NCBI RefSeq assembly: GCF_000143415.4
Contig: NW_003314396.1
Coordinates: forward strand, 361,640-395,805
Length of the DNA stretch: 34,166 nt
Direction of reading: 5' to 3'
From: Selaginella moellendorffii
Lineage: Eukaryota; Streptophyta; Lycopodiopsida; Selaginellales; Selaginellaceae
The notes under the pieces were generated by a model. The model ran no database searches, had not been told where the DNA came from, and saw only the letters and a list, made by a program, of their open reading frames with translations. How positions within the stretch are numbered: the first letter of the stretch is position 1; the number at the start of each line of letters is the position of its first letter. A program made the position numbers and the translations under genes. This document shows, in pieces, positions 21,004 to 32,107 of this stretch.

Positions 21004-21284
21004 GGTAGATAACGTTTCTATAGCAGATAGTCTCCAAAACGTAGCGTCACTCTATGAACAAAGACAAATTCCTTCCTAGGGTTAGAAATAGGATAAATGA
21101 AACCGTATCATCTAGATATCAATCTGCAAAGCATACTTGAGCGAAGCATTCCCTCCCAGTCGATGGAGTGGTTGCAAACCTAGAATTGAAGCAGTACCTC
21201 CCATATTGCCATATGGATTTATCTTGGCCGTATATATCAATCGTCACAAATTTGGACAGTCGGATTAATAGCATCTGCCATAAG

Positions 21285-21355
21285 TAAAAATGGATATTCT
21301 AAAAATGGAATATGTGATGCCGATGCCAAAATAGCAACTTTAAATAAAGAGTATT
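21285..21355 (-). repeat. Junction-repeat left domain, copy 2 (short)
   Basis: TATTCTAAAAATGGAATA...GATGCC...ATAGCA...TTTAAATAAAGAGTA aligns with 33600-33668. No GA microsatellite precedes it here. Confidence 0.75.
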
Positions 21356-21357
21356 GA

Positions 21358-21510
21358 CTAGCAAAAGTCCCAGCTACGCTGGGAGCATTGTGTTTATTCC
21401 TGATGTTTTAGTAATTTCAAAGAGTTGTAATTGTAATTGTAATTTTTAACATAATCATTATTATAGCATACATAATTAAACATAATATAATATTTATATT
21501 GAAAGTCCCT
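21358..21510 (-). repeat. Helitron-like 3' end: CTAG plus hairpin, copy 2
   Basis: CTAG at 21358, hairpin CCCAGCTACGCTGGG at 21369-21383. The following about 140 bp (GAGCATTGTGTTTATT, AATTTCAAAGAG, AACATAATCAT, AACATAATATAATATTTAT) match 33695-33805. Confidence 0.75.
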
Positions 21511-23417
21511 TTTACATAATTTATGCTTAATATATAAATTATTGTTATATTATAACATGCTATATTATAATGTATATATAATTTTTTGTTTTTTTAGTAT
21601 CATGATTTTTATGATATTAAAATATTATAGAATAAGTTATTAATATCTTAAATCATAATTTATAGTATAATTTGTGTAACCAGAAGCCCATGCATTGTCA
21701 TAAAGTGTGGAATACAAATAGATTTCCTATTCCATCTACATGATCAACAAGAAATAGATGTGACTCACTCTTATTGTCTAATGCTAGCTTCCAATAGTGC
21801 TGGCTGGATGGTGTCACCCTAATAACTTGGATATGAGCATACATCACTTTTTTTCTCTGTGGCAAAGTTGACACATTGTGGCAGCATTACATCTTGAATC
21901 TCTGTCAGATCCTCATCACTATCAAGCTTCAAAAAAGCTAATCAGCTCACTACCCTGGCCTGAATTACCCTAATGCCTGGCTAGATAAAGAAGATATATC
22001 TTAGCCCACATATCAATGTAGAGTTCAAATGGCCAGTCCCGCATGTAGAGCTTCTGCATTGGAAACAATTTTCCAAAGATATTTGTCATCACAACGTCTG
22101 CTTTCTATTGAAAAAAAATGCGAAGGAGAAGAACATGATAATGCGTTGAGAGAAAAAATACAAGAAACAACCTTGTGTTTCTTCAGTTAGATTCACTGTT
22201 TGTTTCAGAGTTCAAGTAAAAAAGGTTTCTCACGAAAAGAATAGCAGATTGTATAATTTATGATGTTGAAGTGTTCAGAGTACATCCACACTTTCATACT
22301 TCGTATTTATACATTTTTATAAGTAACTAAAATTTATTTTCTAATATAATACCTGCAGTCAAAAAAGTTATATGTGTATTAATACTAAATTATAATAGTG
22401 CATTAGCATTTGCATCAATAGGTGCAAACATTGAAGAGGTTGCAGTAGGTGACCCTTATTATTTTAAAATACATGGACAAGTTTATCATAATATTGGTTT
22501 ATTCACAGTTATATATTTTAGATACTGCTCAAGTAACAGAAATAAGTATGGTAAATAAGTATTGAAATAATAAATCAGTGATATGATTTGTGATTTTTTG
22601 AGAACATTTGCTTGTGCTTCATCAGCATTTCACTTGACAAGTTCTTGTCAACTCATCCATGATGTTTTGCATTTTATCTAACACTTATTTTGCTTTTACT
22701 TTTGATTGTTGCCTACTTGACGGTTTGTTTGCATGGTTGGTTGTGTAGAATTTATTGTCTTTATCCATCTTCCTCTTGCCACTTTTTATGCTTAGAAACT
22801 TAATACATACATAGGTAAACTTCATGTTTATGTTAAGCATTAGTCCTTAATTCTTACCATCACATCTCACCATTGTGGAGTTATCATTCTCCATCTCTTA
22901 AAAAATTTGGAGAGGTATTTTTTGAATCAACCTAACTTCTTTTGAGCCATCCATCAAAACTCTTATTCAGTTTCTATATAATAGTTGTGCTAACAGTGCA
23001 TATACACGTGACTTAGATAGAAAATAAAGAGATAGTTTGAATTCGGCAATAATGAAGCTCCTACAAAGCACAGAACTCATATGCTCACGCTTCACACACT
23101 TAAGCATATCCATCGCCACCTTTTGATCATCTCTCCAAGTCCTCGTGAACTTTACAGGCACTAAGCAGTCACTAAGAAGTGAATGACATTCTCTTGATGA
23201 ACCTATCTGCATCTTGTATTAGTTTAGTTCTCTTGAGAAAGTCTCCCACAGTACGTGCTCGTGTGATAAGTCCACATTATCCACATTCTCATTATCATCA
23301 GGGTCATACAAGAGTGGAAGTGCCTGGAAATTTAGAAGCAGAGAAAACATTGTTCAAGTTATTACTTTCTGATCATTCCCAGAGGAAATAAGTGAAGAGT
23401 TAGGCAGCACACTGAGT
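21511..23417. other. AT-rich stretch without recognised genes
   Basis: Short frames only; some GC-richer patches (21700-22100) look like old gene or intron sequence but show no motif. Confidence 0.5.
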
Positions 23418-23915
23418 NNNNNNNNNNNNNNNNNNNNNNNNNNNNNNNNNNNNNNNNNNNNNNNNNNNNNNNNNNNNNNNNNNNNNNNNNNNNNNNNNNN
23501 NNNNNNNNNNNNNNNNNNNNNNNNNNNNNNNNNNNNNNNNNNNNNNNNNNNNNNNNNNNNNNNNNNNNNNNNNNNNNNNNNNNNNNNNNNNNNNNNNNNN
23601 NNNNNNNNNNNNNNNNNNNNNNNNNNNNNNNNNNNNNNNNNNNNNNNNNNNNNNNNNNNNNNNNNNNNNNNNNNNNNNNNNNNNNNNNNNNNNNNNNNNN
23701 NNNNNNNNNNNNNNNNNNNNNNNNNNNNNNNNNNNNNNNNNNNNNNNNNNNNNNNNNNNNNNNNNNNNNNNNNNNNNNNNNNNNNNNNNNNNNNNNNNNN
23801 NNNNNNNNNNNNNNNNNNNNNNNNNNNNNNNNNNNNNNNNNNNNNNNNNNNNNNNNNNNNNNNNNNNNNNNNNNNNNNNNNNNNNNNNNNNNNNNNNNNN
23901 NNNNNNNNNNNNNNN
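23418..23915. other. Assembly gap
   Basis: A run of 498 N. Open frames that cross it have no meaning, and features on either side may be cut by it. Confidence 1.
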
Positions 23916-26900
23916 AGCGAGCATAACTGCGAGTGTGCACTCATATTTACATGATTCTGAGTCTGCGCAAGCGTGGAATTTAAGTAAGCTTTTGCAAAAG
24001 TGACCGTGAGTGATATGGTGTAAGGTTTGTATTGCTTACTTGTTGCTTAGTGCTTCAACAGGAATACCAGAGGAGAAGAGACATCTTGTGACAGGCCAAC
24101 TCTAGGCTCCATGGTTCATGTGGAGTACACAGCCTGATTATGTAGAGGAGCTGTTGATATAAATGTAGAGAAGCAAGGTGACTTTGAGCTTGAACTGAGC
24201 AGTGGGCTTGTACTTGGCCTTCTCGACACATATGTTACTGTTATGTGTGTTGGTCAGAGTGCTCACTTAGAGCAAAGAGGGAAAGACATTTGCTATTTTT
24301 TGTAGCCAGTCAAGGGTAGGAGACACCTTATATATAATGTAGTATTACAACACAAATACAATTGAATCTGGCACCACTTCACTTAATTTGTCCTCAGACA
24401 TGTGATGCTAATAGTAATTGGATTTGTACAGCACCATGTCCTTGTAGAGAAACGCATGGTCATCATTACCACTTCTAGAGCTGCTGCTCTGGATCACTGC
24501 CACCACGTTGAAGCTCACCTTGCCATTCAGAGATGGCTCCAAAGTGATAGAGCAAACCAGGACCTCATCAATCGGGTGATGACGGACCCTGTAAGATCTT
24601 CATCCCTGTCCCTCGTGAGATCTTCGTCCCTGTCCCTCGCACTGCCCTTCTCACCTGGCTGCTACGTACATGTGACTGATCCCAAACTGGTGGAGGATTC
24701 TCATGGCCTTGAGATCTTCTCACTGGTGATGCTGCTGCTGCTACTGCTGTGATTCAGACTCCAAATCTCCTCTCTCTCTCTCCAGCCACTGCTGTCGTTG
24801 ATCAGATAGCGATATGTAGTGGTGCTTAAATTTTGTATCCTGGATCCACACGAGAATGACGTGATAGCAAAGAGCAAGACTTACCTGTAGCATTAAGTCG
24901 ACTCTACCATTGGGACTTCTAGATAGCCTTTCTGTCACCATACTGCCGTAAAAAACTGTAACAAAACCATACCCCAACCGAAGAACTTCCTCTAGCTTTG
25001 ATAGCAAAACTTACAAAGCACTATGTTTACCTGTATCCCAAGATATTCACTGACTTTCTCCAAAAAGAATAGATATCAGAGGTTCCACTCTGTAATCAAG
25101 ACGAAAGGATAAATGTAAACACTGCTAACACGGCAGTATATTGATACCTGTAAGCGACAGGATCATATGGGGGAAATATGTTCATCATTTGCCTGCATGC
25201 TGGCTTTTTTTCTTCAATGCCTTCACCTTCCTAGTACTCCTGACATGTTCTTTTGCAAACACATTCAATTTACCATGGGCTGGTAGTGGGAATTGCAAGA
25301 GGTATTGGTATGTAACATCATCGTCTAATCTGGGAATTAGTGCTGTTGTTGCCATGGTTGAGGGACCTATTTGCCCTAAATTCAAGAGGCATGACAAACC
25401 TTCCTCTTGCTATAACAGTTCTTTGGCAATCAACGTTAAGAAAGCTAAGGCAGTGATCAGGTAGGCAGTTTTTCTTTGAGGTTAATAGTAAATGGATTGA
25501 TCCATGAAGTGTGCAATGGGTGGTGATCGTGATGGGATGACCAGGGTCCAGCACCACTTACCTCTATTCAATGTATCTTTTGCATTCTTCTTGATGCCCA
25601 TACCCAAGAATCAGTAGCATGAGTTCAACACTTAAAATAGTTAAATTGACATTCTTTCAGCAGGCAAAGCCCTCAATGGTGATTAGAGCTTAATTTTCCA
25701 TTTCTTATGTAGAGTGTTATGCATGTCCCATCATCATGAAGCTATTATCTACAAGTTTCTCAAGTTATATTTTCATCTAGCCCGACTTGGGCTCCAGATG
25801 TTTTCCTTTGGAGGCTGCATCTCCTCTGGGATTCATAGCAGTCTTGAAGCTCTCTGACGATTCTGGGACTTCAAATGGAAGGCAAGCACTGCCTTTGCCA
25901 CTGTCACTGTCTATTATACATGATGACCAGCTTCAGAGACTATGGCTAAGTTTCTGGACATGAGATGTAGGAGAAGTTCCTAAGTGGTGATCATTGAAAA
26001 TGTGGTCACTGGTACAGAAGTGACTGAAAAGCTGAAAAGAAGTAAACTCTGATCAACAGGCTATATGTAATGATTCTTGTGCACATAACGCATTTCAGCT
26101 TCTAAAGATGGTGATTTTCTTTTATGCACATAAGAATGTTGCTTACAAACGATGAACTTGTAGCTTCTTGAATTCTTCTTTTATAATTTAAGTGTATTAT
26201 TTGAGTGTGAGGTTGAGGAAGGCCGACAAAGTTTCTGGTTGGTGTCTCAGCATTTATTTTAATAGCTCCATTCATTCCATGTAATTTATTTTTTGCTTTT
26301 TTGTGTATGCCCAAACACAAATGGTTCAGGTAATAAGTTTCCATGACATGGAATAAATTTTAAGTTTGTCTTGTAGAAATCTCACATCACTTTATGTTCC
26401 ATGTGACAGTTTTGATTGCTATTGGCATGGAGGCTCAATGCTTTGCTTAGCCGGATGCAGCTCCACACGTGATGAAGTACACTCCAAAGCTGTCCTCGGA
26501 TTTTCAGGACCAGGTCTGGACCTCGCTTTGTGATCTGGTACGTTTGTTTGCAAGCAAAAATCAGGTTTGTATACAAACAATAATTTATCGAATGTTACCT
26601 CTTTCTGTTGAATCCACAACTATTTTCTTTGGCATTATTTGTGAGTCTCAGTACCTCCAATTGCATCATTGTTGACAATGTGGAAGCATCTAAAAGCAAA
26701 ATAAAAAACGTTTATCCAGTTTAGAAAAGACAAAATCATAAGAAAAGAAGAGGAGGCTGACCTGGTCTGCAGTGTAATCACCATTGTGTCACAGAAGTAC
26801 AATTAAAGTGTAATCGTCCATTGTGTCCCAACTGTAGGAGTACAATTGACGACTCAAGCGTGAGAAAAACCAGTTGATTACAGCCTCAATGCATCAAAGT

Positions 26901-27748
26901 AAACAATCTGGAAGAATTATCAAATTAGGAATACATACACACAAAGACTCATCTCTCACATTCACATCAATTGGGAGTGCCATCGCTCTCAATTCCATCC
27001 AAATAGCAATCTTCACATACTTCCTCCTTTGTTGAATCAGCAGTCTTGAAAGCTCCAGGACTACAAGTTCTCTGGAAAAGAATACTAAGATCACCAAGAA
27101 GAACACATTATGTTACCAAGAGTCAGAAGAAGAAACCACGAGGGACTACATGAAAAAACCAGTCCACAACTCCAGTCTGCAATTCGTGGAACTGCTCAAG
27201 TTTTCTTCCTTGGACATTGTGCCTTAAAATGTCATGCTCTTGGCTATGGCAAGCACTGATCCCATTTGAGGTGTTTGACAAGATGCCCTGAGCATGGTAC
27301 TGCAGCAGATGCTGATGGATTGGATGGATCTGCGCCAGGGCAATGGTAAGAGTAAGGCGTAGCCACCAGGATCCTCTGGGCTCAAGAGCAAATCCCTGCA
27401 AATTGGACTACTGGCAGCCATCTGCTGGACAAGCTGCAATGCTGCTGGGAGAAAATATGATCAACTCAAGAACACGAAAAGAGGGATTCGTTTTATCAAT
27501 GCTGCAATACTTTCTGGGAAGAGATCTCAACAATCAACAGAGCTTTGTGCACAACATATCACAAAACCAAACTGGGATGCTGAGCGAAAAATGCGTACCT
27601 TATGGCCGAAAACATGCCAAGCTTTCGCTGCTGGGCTCGATACATAAGGAAAGATAAAATAGCAGCCCAGAAAAAGAGAATTTGCTTATACCAGGATAAA
27701 AAATAAACAAGGTCGGGCCCTGAATCAATCCAGGGCACATGATTCCAA

Positions 27749-27750
<2 letters not shown>
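23916..27750. other. Mosaic of low-copy, exon-like scraps; no gene recognised
   Basis: The region has intermediate GC content and many short coding-like pieces, none identified. Examples are KLTLPFRDGSKVIEQTRT (+, about 24500), a piece with KYTPKLSSDFQDQVWTSLCD and a GTACGT donor-like end (+, 26470-26540), and AASSPICRDLLLSPEDPGG (-, about 27360-27420). A 21-bp direct duplication at 24590-24640 repeats CCTGTCCCTCG. None of the pieces forms a multi-exon chain. Decayed captured fragments, as at 8-12 kb and 28.6-29.0 kb, are a reasonable reading. Confidence 0.4.
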
Positions 27751-27789
<39 letters not shown>

Positions 27790-27971
27790 TTCCCGCTACC
27801 AACGCTCGTCGCTTTCCTCCCTGCCCTAAAAGCCATTTAAAATTTTTTATGATCCCAAAAGTCACAACTTTCCATTATTTAATCTCAACCGTTAGATTTT
27901 GGGATATGCCCAGAATAAGTGTCCCCAGTATATGCTATTATTATACTAGCTCTTTCATTTAAATATATGAG
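27751..27971 (-). repeat. Conserved junction-repeat left domain with (GA)n, copy 3
   Basis: GA microsatellite 27751-27787, then about 185 bp aligned with 12088-12281, including AATCTCAACCGTTAGATTTT and CCCAGAATAAGTGTCCCCAG. Confidence 0.8.
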
Positions 27972-27973
27972 TA

Positions 27974-28020
27974 CTAGCAGGGAACCCAGCTCCGCTGGGA
28001 TAGTTAGATATTAATCCAAA
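27974..28020 (-). repeat. Helitron-like 3' end: CTAG plus hairpin, copy 3
   Basis: CTAG at 27974-27977, hairpin CCCAGCTCCGCTGGG at 27985-27999. Same subfamily as 12284. Beyond about 28000 the two copies diverge. Confidence 0.68.
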
Positions 28021-28640
28021 AAAAAGAACAATTTATTAAAACTTGCTTTAGTTCAATATGTAACAGGCACTTGGTTTATTTAGTTTTTACTTAGTGATTG
28101 CAACCAAACACTATTTCTTAAATGTTTAACTGGAATAGAATAATACAAGCTTGGACTCAAAGCTTAAAAGAATTATTCAACACATGAAGAGGTGGCTCAA
28201 TCATATTCCTCAATTTGGTATATTATTTGGGCATTCCAGAGGTAAGAGCAGTTAATGGGATGGTATGGTAAATGGATTTTTGGTATAGAATTGCTGGTTT
28301 TGCATCTGCAAGCAAGCGATGTGTATTGAAGTATAAATGACTGTATTTTCTGGTGGACTATGTGTTTGTTCATTATAACATGCTAAATTCTGATACAGTT
28401 GATGCATTTGTCATTTATTGTCCACTTGAGAATCATTTTTTGTTGTTCTTTCCCTTTTTTAGTTTTTGTATCTTGACATTCCTTTCTTGCTACAGATAAC
28501 CATCAAACAGAGCTGATGTTTGCTAGGAGGTGTGTTTTATTTTATTTGTTTTTGCATATATAAATGGAAATTGGATGGAGGAAAGAAAAATTCGATCACC
28601 ACTCAGGTAAGAAAACAAGCTTTTCTTGCTTGCTTTCCTT
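28021..28640. other. Noncoding stretch with a shared 24-base patch
   Basis: No gene was recognised. A patch near 28522-28545 (TGCTAGGAGGTGTGTTTTAT and four more bases) recurs at about 32080-32105 just before the 458-bp tandem array. Confidence 0.5.
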
Positions 28641-28644
28641 TGAA

Positions 28645-29020
28645 GTGTTTTGATCGAAGTCAACTTGGATGGACTGGTCTTTTGCGAAAGAATCTGGTGG
28701 AGCTACTATCTCGCGTGAATACTATCTTGCGTGTTCGACAGGACTTTGCATGACAAGCTAAGCGTTAAGGACCTGTCAAGGATCTAGTTCTTCCTCTCCT
28801 TTGTCTTTGCGTACTACGCACTCCCGTGCTACTTCCTCAGCATTCTCTCCTCCATCCCTGGGTTTGCTGGGCCTTCTCCAACTCGGTCCTGGCACAGTGT
28901 CTCAGGTTGGGCTTCCAGAAGCTTGGCCTTGGCTGGGATCTGGACGGAAATCCTCTTGTCCTCTATTCTTCATCATCGCAAACGTCATCGTGGGTTACAT
29001 CCTTATTGCTTACGTAATGA
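28645..29020 (+). pseudogene. Oligopeptide transporter (OPT family) fragment, broken
   Basis: Plus-strand pieces match the central part of plant OPT transporters, plasma-membrane carriers of small peptides and metal chelates. They are QLGWTGLLRKNLVE (28665-28705), RTLHDKLSVKDLSR, a TAG stop, FFLSFVFAYYALPCYFLSIL (28785-28850), then after a frame change WVCWAFSNSVLAQ and LGFQKLGLGWDLDG (28858-28950), then after another FFIIANVIVGYILIAYVM (28963-29020). The hydrophobic stretches correspond to membrane helices. Only about 125 residues of a family that is normally about 700 long are present. One stop and at least two frameshifts rule out function. It sits between a Helitron-like end and the RPA-like gene, as a captured fragment would. 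Confidence 0.87.
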
Positions 29021-29394
29021 AGAGTCCTGGATTGAGTGAAAAACCCTGAGCCCGTGTAGTAGACCCTGGTGGGCAATAGTGCAGCCATGAAGCGGCCAAT
29101 TGGCAACGCCGCAATCTGGGCCGATGTATACAATGCTCACCCATAAAATACAAAATTCAGCCAAAGTATACATTTAGTTCGGGCCAAAGTATTGACCATA
29201 TACCTCATTAAAGTGTATCTCAGCCGTAAAATACAATATCCTTCCTTTCATCCGAGTGATCCACCTAGACAACAACTGCCGAACTCATTTGTTGATCGTT
29301 AATGAATTGCCATCTCTAGATACCTTTCACATTTGTCCAAATATTTTTAATTTTAAAAGAGGGATTTATTTTTAGGTCAGGTAACCATAAAGAG
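29021..29394. other. Upstream region of the RPA-like gene
   Basis: No coding signal. An AT-rich patch with TATTTTTAATTTTAAAAG at 29342-29359 lies 35-55 bases before the proposed start codon and could serve as core promoter or leader sequence. Confidence 0.35.
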
Positions 29395-31483
29395 ATGGAA
29401 AGAGACACTCTTGGTTTGTACACACATTTCCAAAGCTATTTTTAAAGTGCTTGGACCTTCAAAGGCACCAAGAAGAGCAATCGAAAGAGGCTTAAAGACA
29501 CATTGACCACAATTCCTCCGATAAATGATGTTGAAGAAGGTATTTTCTTTATTAGTTTGTCTGAATTTCCAGGGATTGCATTGAAGAATGCACAGCTGAG
29601 GTTCAAAGAAGAAAACACAAAGCACCTATTAGAGTTGCTCACCCAAATGAACCATGTGAGATGGAAATTGAGAATATGCAAGGAAAAGGTAGAACAATAT
29701 TACACTTGTTCTTCATTTTTCATTTTTTTGTTTTCCTAAAAGTTTTTAAATTCCTACAGACCAATCTGAATCAAAAAAGGCAGATACTACCATCATCAAT
29801 GAAGGTTACAAAGCAAAAAAAATTGACTTTACTATTTTTTCTAAATACTTGCAATCTTTCTTTTTTCAATGTTACAGAACCATGTCAGGAAGACACCAGC
29901 GTTGTTAATGAAGGTACAAATTGCAAAAAAAAAGTTATTTTAAAGTCCATCCAAACATTTCTTTTACTTTCTATGTTTTTTTAATGACAATTAGATTGTC
30001 TGAAATCAAGAGCATTAGCTACTGATGGAGGTATGCTATGTTTTAGCTAAGAATAATTAAATGTAAAATATGTTTCAAACGAAGATGAAACACCTCATGA
30101 AGAAACGCACAGGGAAGACTCCATTGCATATACAGCTAATGTTTCGGTTGGTCAAGGTAAATTAGAAAACAAACTGTAGAATTACTAACCTCGATAAAAT
30201 CTTGTAGCTTTATCTTCTATGGAAACACAGCAAATTACAAACATCAAGCAACTCCAACATATGGAAATCTCAGCAGCGATCGAAATAACTGGCATTGACG
30301 AGAGTGCAAGCACGTTAATGTTTGCAGGGTATACACTCAACAGCTACGGTCTCAAACGAGGCCTTGTGCATGGAGGCAATCGACTGCGTGTAGACATGAC
30401 TGACTTTGGTGGCACTGAAACTATTACCGTATGGATGTTCCACGAAGTAGCAGAGAAACGTGCACAGGAATTTACCAGAGGAAAATGGCTCAAGTTGTAT
30501 GGTTTTGAAGTTATCCCCACAGTCCCAAAATATGATAGGGGGACATGGGGATTTACTCTGAAGATCATGGACACAACCATAGTTGAAGAATTCCAGCACA
30601 GTCCGCCTTTGTTGCGACTGTCTGTGCCCACAATAAGCATAGCAGAGTTTACTAACATGCATAGGGGACGTGATTCAATTGGATCTATTGAAGCTGTCAT
30701 GATTAAGGTCAACAGCCTAGCACATAATACTGCTGAGATCACAGTTGCAGACAATGGAGACTCCAGCGACACGTTAACTGTAATAGAATAATTACTTACT
30801 TATTCTATTACTGATAGATCCCAATTTTACTTGTGCCAGGTAAAATTCCTAGCAAGCAATATATATATATTCAGAGAGATGCTAAATGAATTCCTTTCGG
30901 AAACCGCTCCTAGCCGGTGCTTTATAAACTTACAAGGAGATGGTGTATTTAAAAGAGCGAATGTCTCTGGAATGACTATCGTCACACGCATACTTGATCC
31001 AGCAAAGAACCATTTTTTAACAGCCTTATACCGGAGTCTTGCTATATGTTGTAATGGGGTAAGCAACATGAGATATAATACATGCTAAAACAGACATCAA
31101 ATCAATTACAGGTGCCAGGATGGTTTGAAATAGATAGGCTGCGTCCTATTTTTATCCATACCGTTTGCAGCTCATGTGATACAATAGTGACACAAAGAAC
31201 ATCTAAAGACACTGCAGTGTGTGCTGTGTGCAAGTATGTTGGCCCAGTGAAACAGCTTATGACTTTAAAGGGGAAGATACACGTGGAAAATACGACCAGG
31301 GATGTTAACATTCCATCATACTTAGTTGATCATCTTTACGGTTCTAAAGAACCAATTCTTACGAGCTGGAAAAAGGATTCGACACATGTCAAGACACAAA
31401 TGATAAAACATCCACCCGTGGGGAGGTTTGTGCTAGATGTATCTAATGATGTAATTGGTTTTGCACCATCATCCAAAAAATGA
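29395..31483 (+). CDS. RPA1-like multi-OB-fold protein with C-terminal zinc ribbon, 10 exons
   Basis: Proposed exons: 29395-29413, 29465-29539, 29596-29688, 29760-29804, 29878-29913, 29995-30030, 30085-30156, 30208-30779, 30840-31058, 31112-31483. All introns (51-80 bp) have GT/AG ends and the joined frame is open for 512 residues. Residues 1-129 are polar, start with a basic patch (KKSNRKR) and are probably disordered. Residues about 145-255 form an OB-fold-like unit (NRLRVDMTDFGGTETITVW). About 272-389 form a second, including AEITVADNGDSSDTLTV. Residues 408-429 form a zinc ribbon (C-x2-C-x14-C-x2-C). Order and zinc ribbon resemble RPA1, the large subunit of the single-strand DNA-binding replication protein A, so DNA binding is inferred. 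It may be a Helitron-borne RPA gene or a host RPA1/MEIOB-type paralogue. The seven-codon first exon is the weakest part; the ATG at 30219 is an alternative start. Confidence 0.75.
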
Positions 31484-32107
31484 AGGGCTTATACTGGGAG
31501 TAAATAAAAAATGCAAGTGCTCCTCAAAATAAAATGATTATATAAACCATAACCTTACAACTGTGTATATCAACTTTACGCTGGCAATGAAAACTCTGTA
31601 CTTAAGTTAACCAATTTCTATTAGACTGACATCAAAGGTTAGAATGTCTATGAAACGTGGATGACTTGGTTTTGAACTGGAATGAACCTGCTTCAAAACT
31701 AATTCGGACCAAGCTTACAAGTTTAATCCCACACTACCTTTGTTACGTGGCTTCAATGTTGATATCATTAACGAACTCCAATCACGGGCTTATAGGAATT
31801 GTGGTGGACAGTCTCTGCCCATTACTTACTCGCCCTAACTTACCTTCTTGATACTAAGTTTTCTTTTGATGACAAAATGAAAACGAATTCCCCTTGATGA
31901 ACACTGGAAAAGATCTCTTGTATTTTATTTATATTTTTTAACAGAGGAAAGGAGGTGACATTGCACTTTTTGAATCCTCAAATGAAATGGACATGTACCA
32001 AGAAGAAGTAAAGGTTTCTTAGAGCAATTTCCATATTATTTCATGAAAGGTCGTTGGCTATATTGCATAAATAATGGAAATTGCTAGGAGGTGTGTTTTA
32101 TTTTATG
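31484..32107. other. Downstream region of the RPA-like gene
   Basis: Noncoding by appearance. A small open frame at 31657-31851 shows no motif. An AATAAA-like run at 31502-31508 and AAAATAAAATG near 31527 could act in polyadenylation of the RPA-like transcript. A partial GGTCGTTGG motif of the following tandem array is at 32049. Confidence 0.4.

Noticed and set aside
23354-23944. Long minus-strand open frames
   Set aside because: They consist almost entirely of N from the assembly gap.
24402-24752. 116-codon plus-strand frame ending in poly-leucine
   Set aside because: Repeated CTG/GCT and CCTGTCCCTCG tracts explain its openness; no domain or splice context.
25141-25464. 107-codon plus-strand frame with a hydrophobic stretch
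   Set aside because: No recognisable family, an overlapping opposite-strand frame of similar length, and no splice chain; not enough to call a gene.
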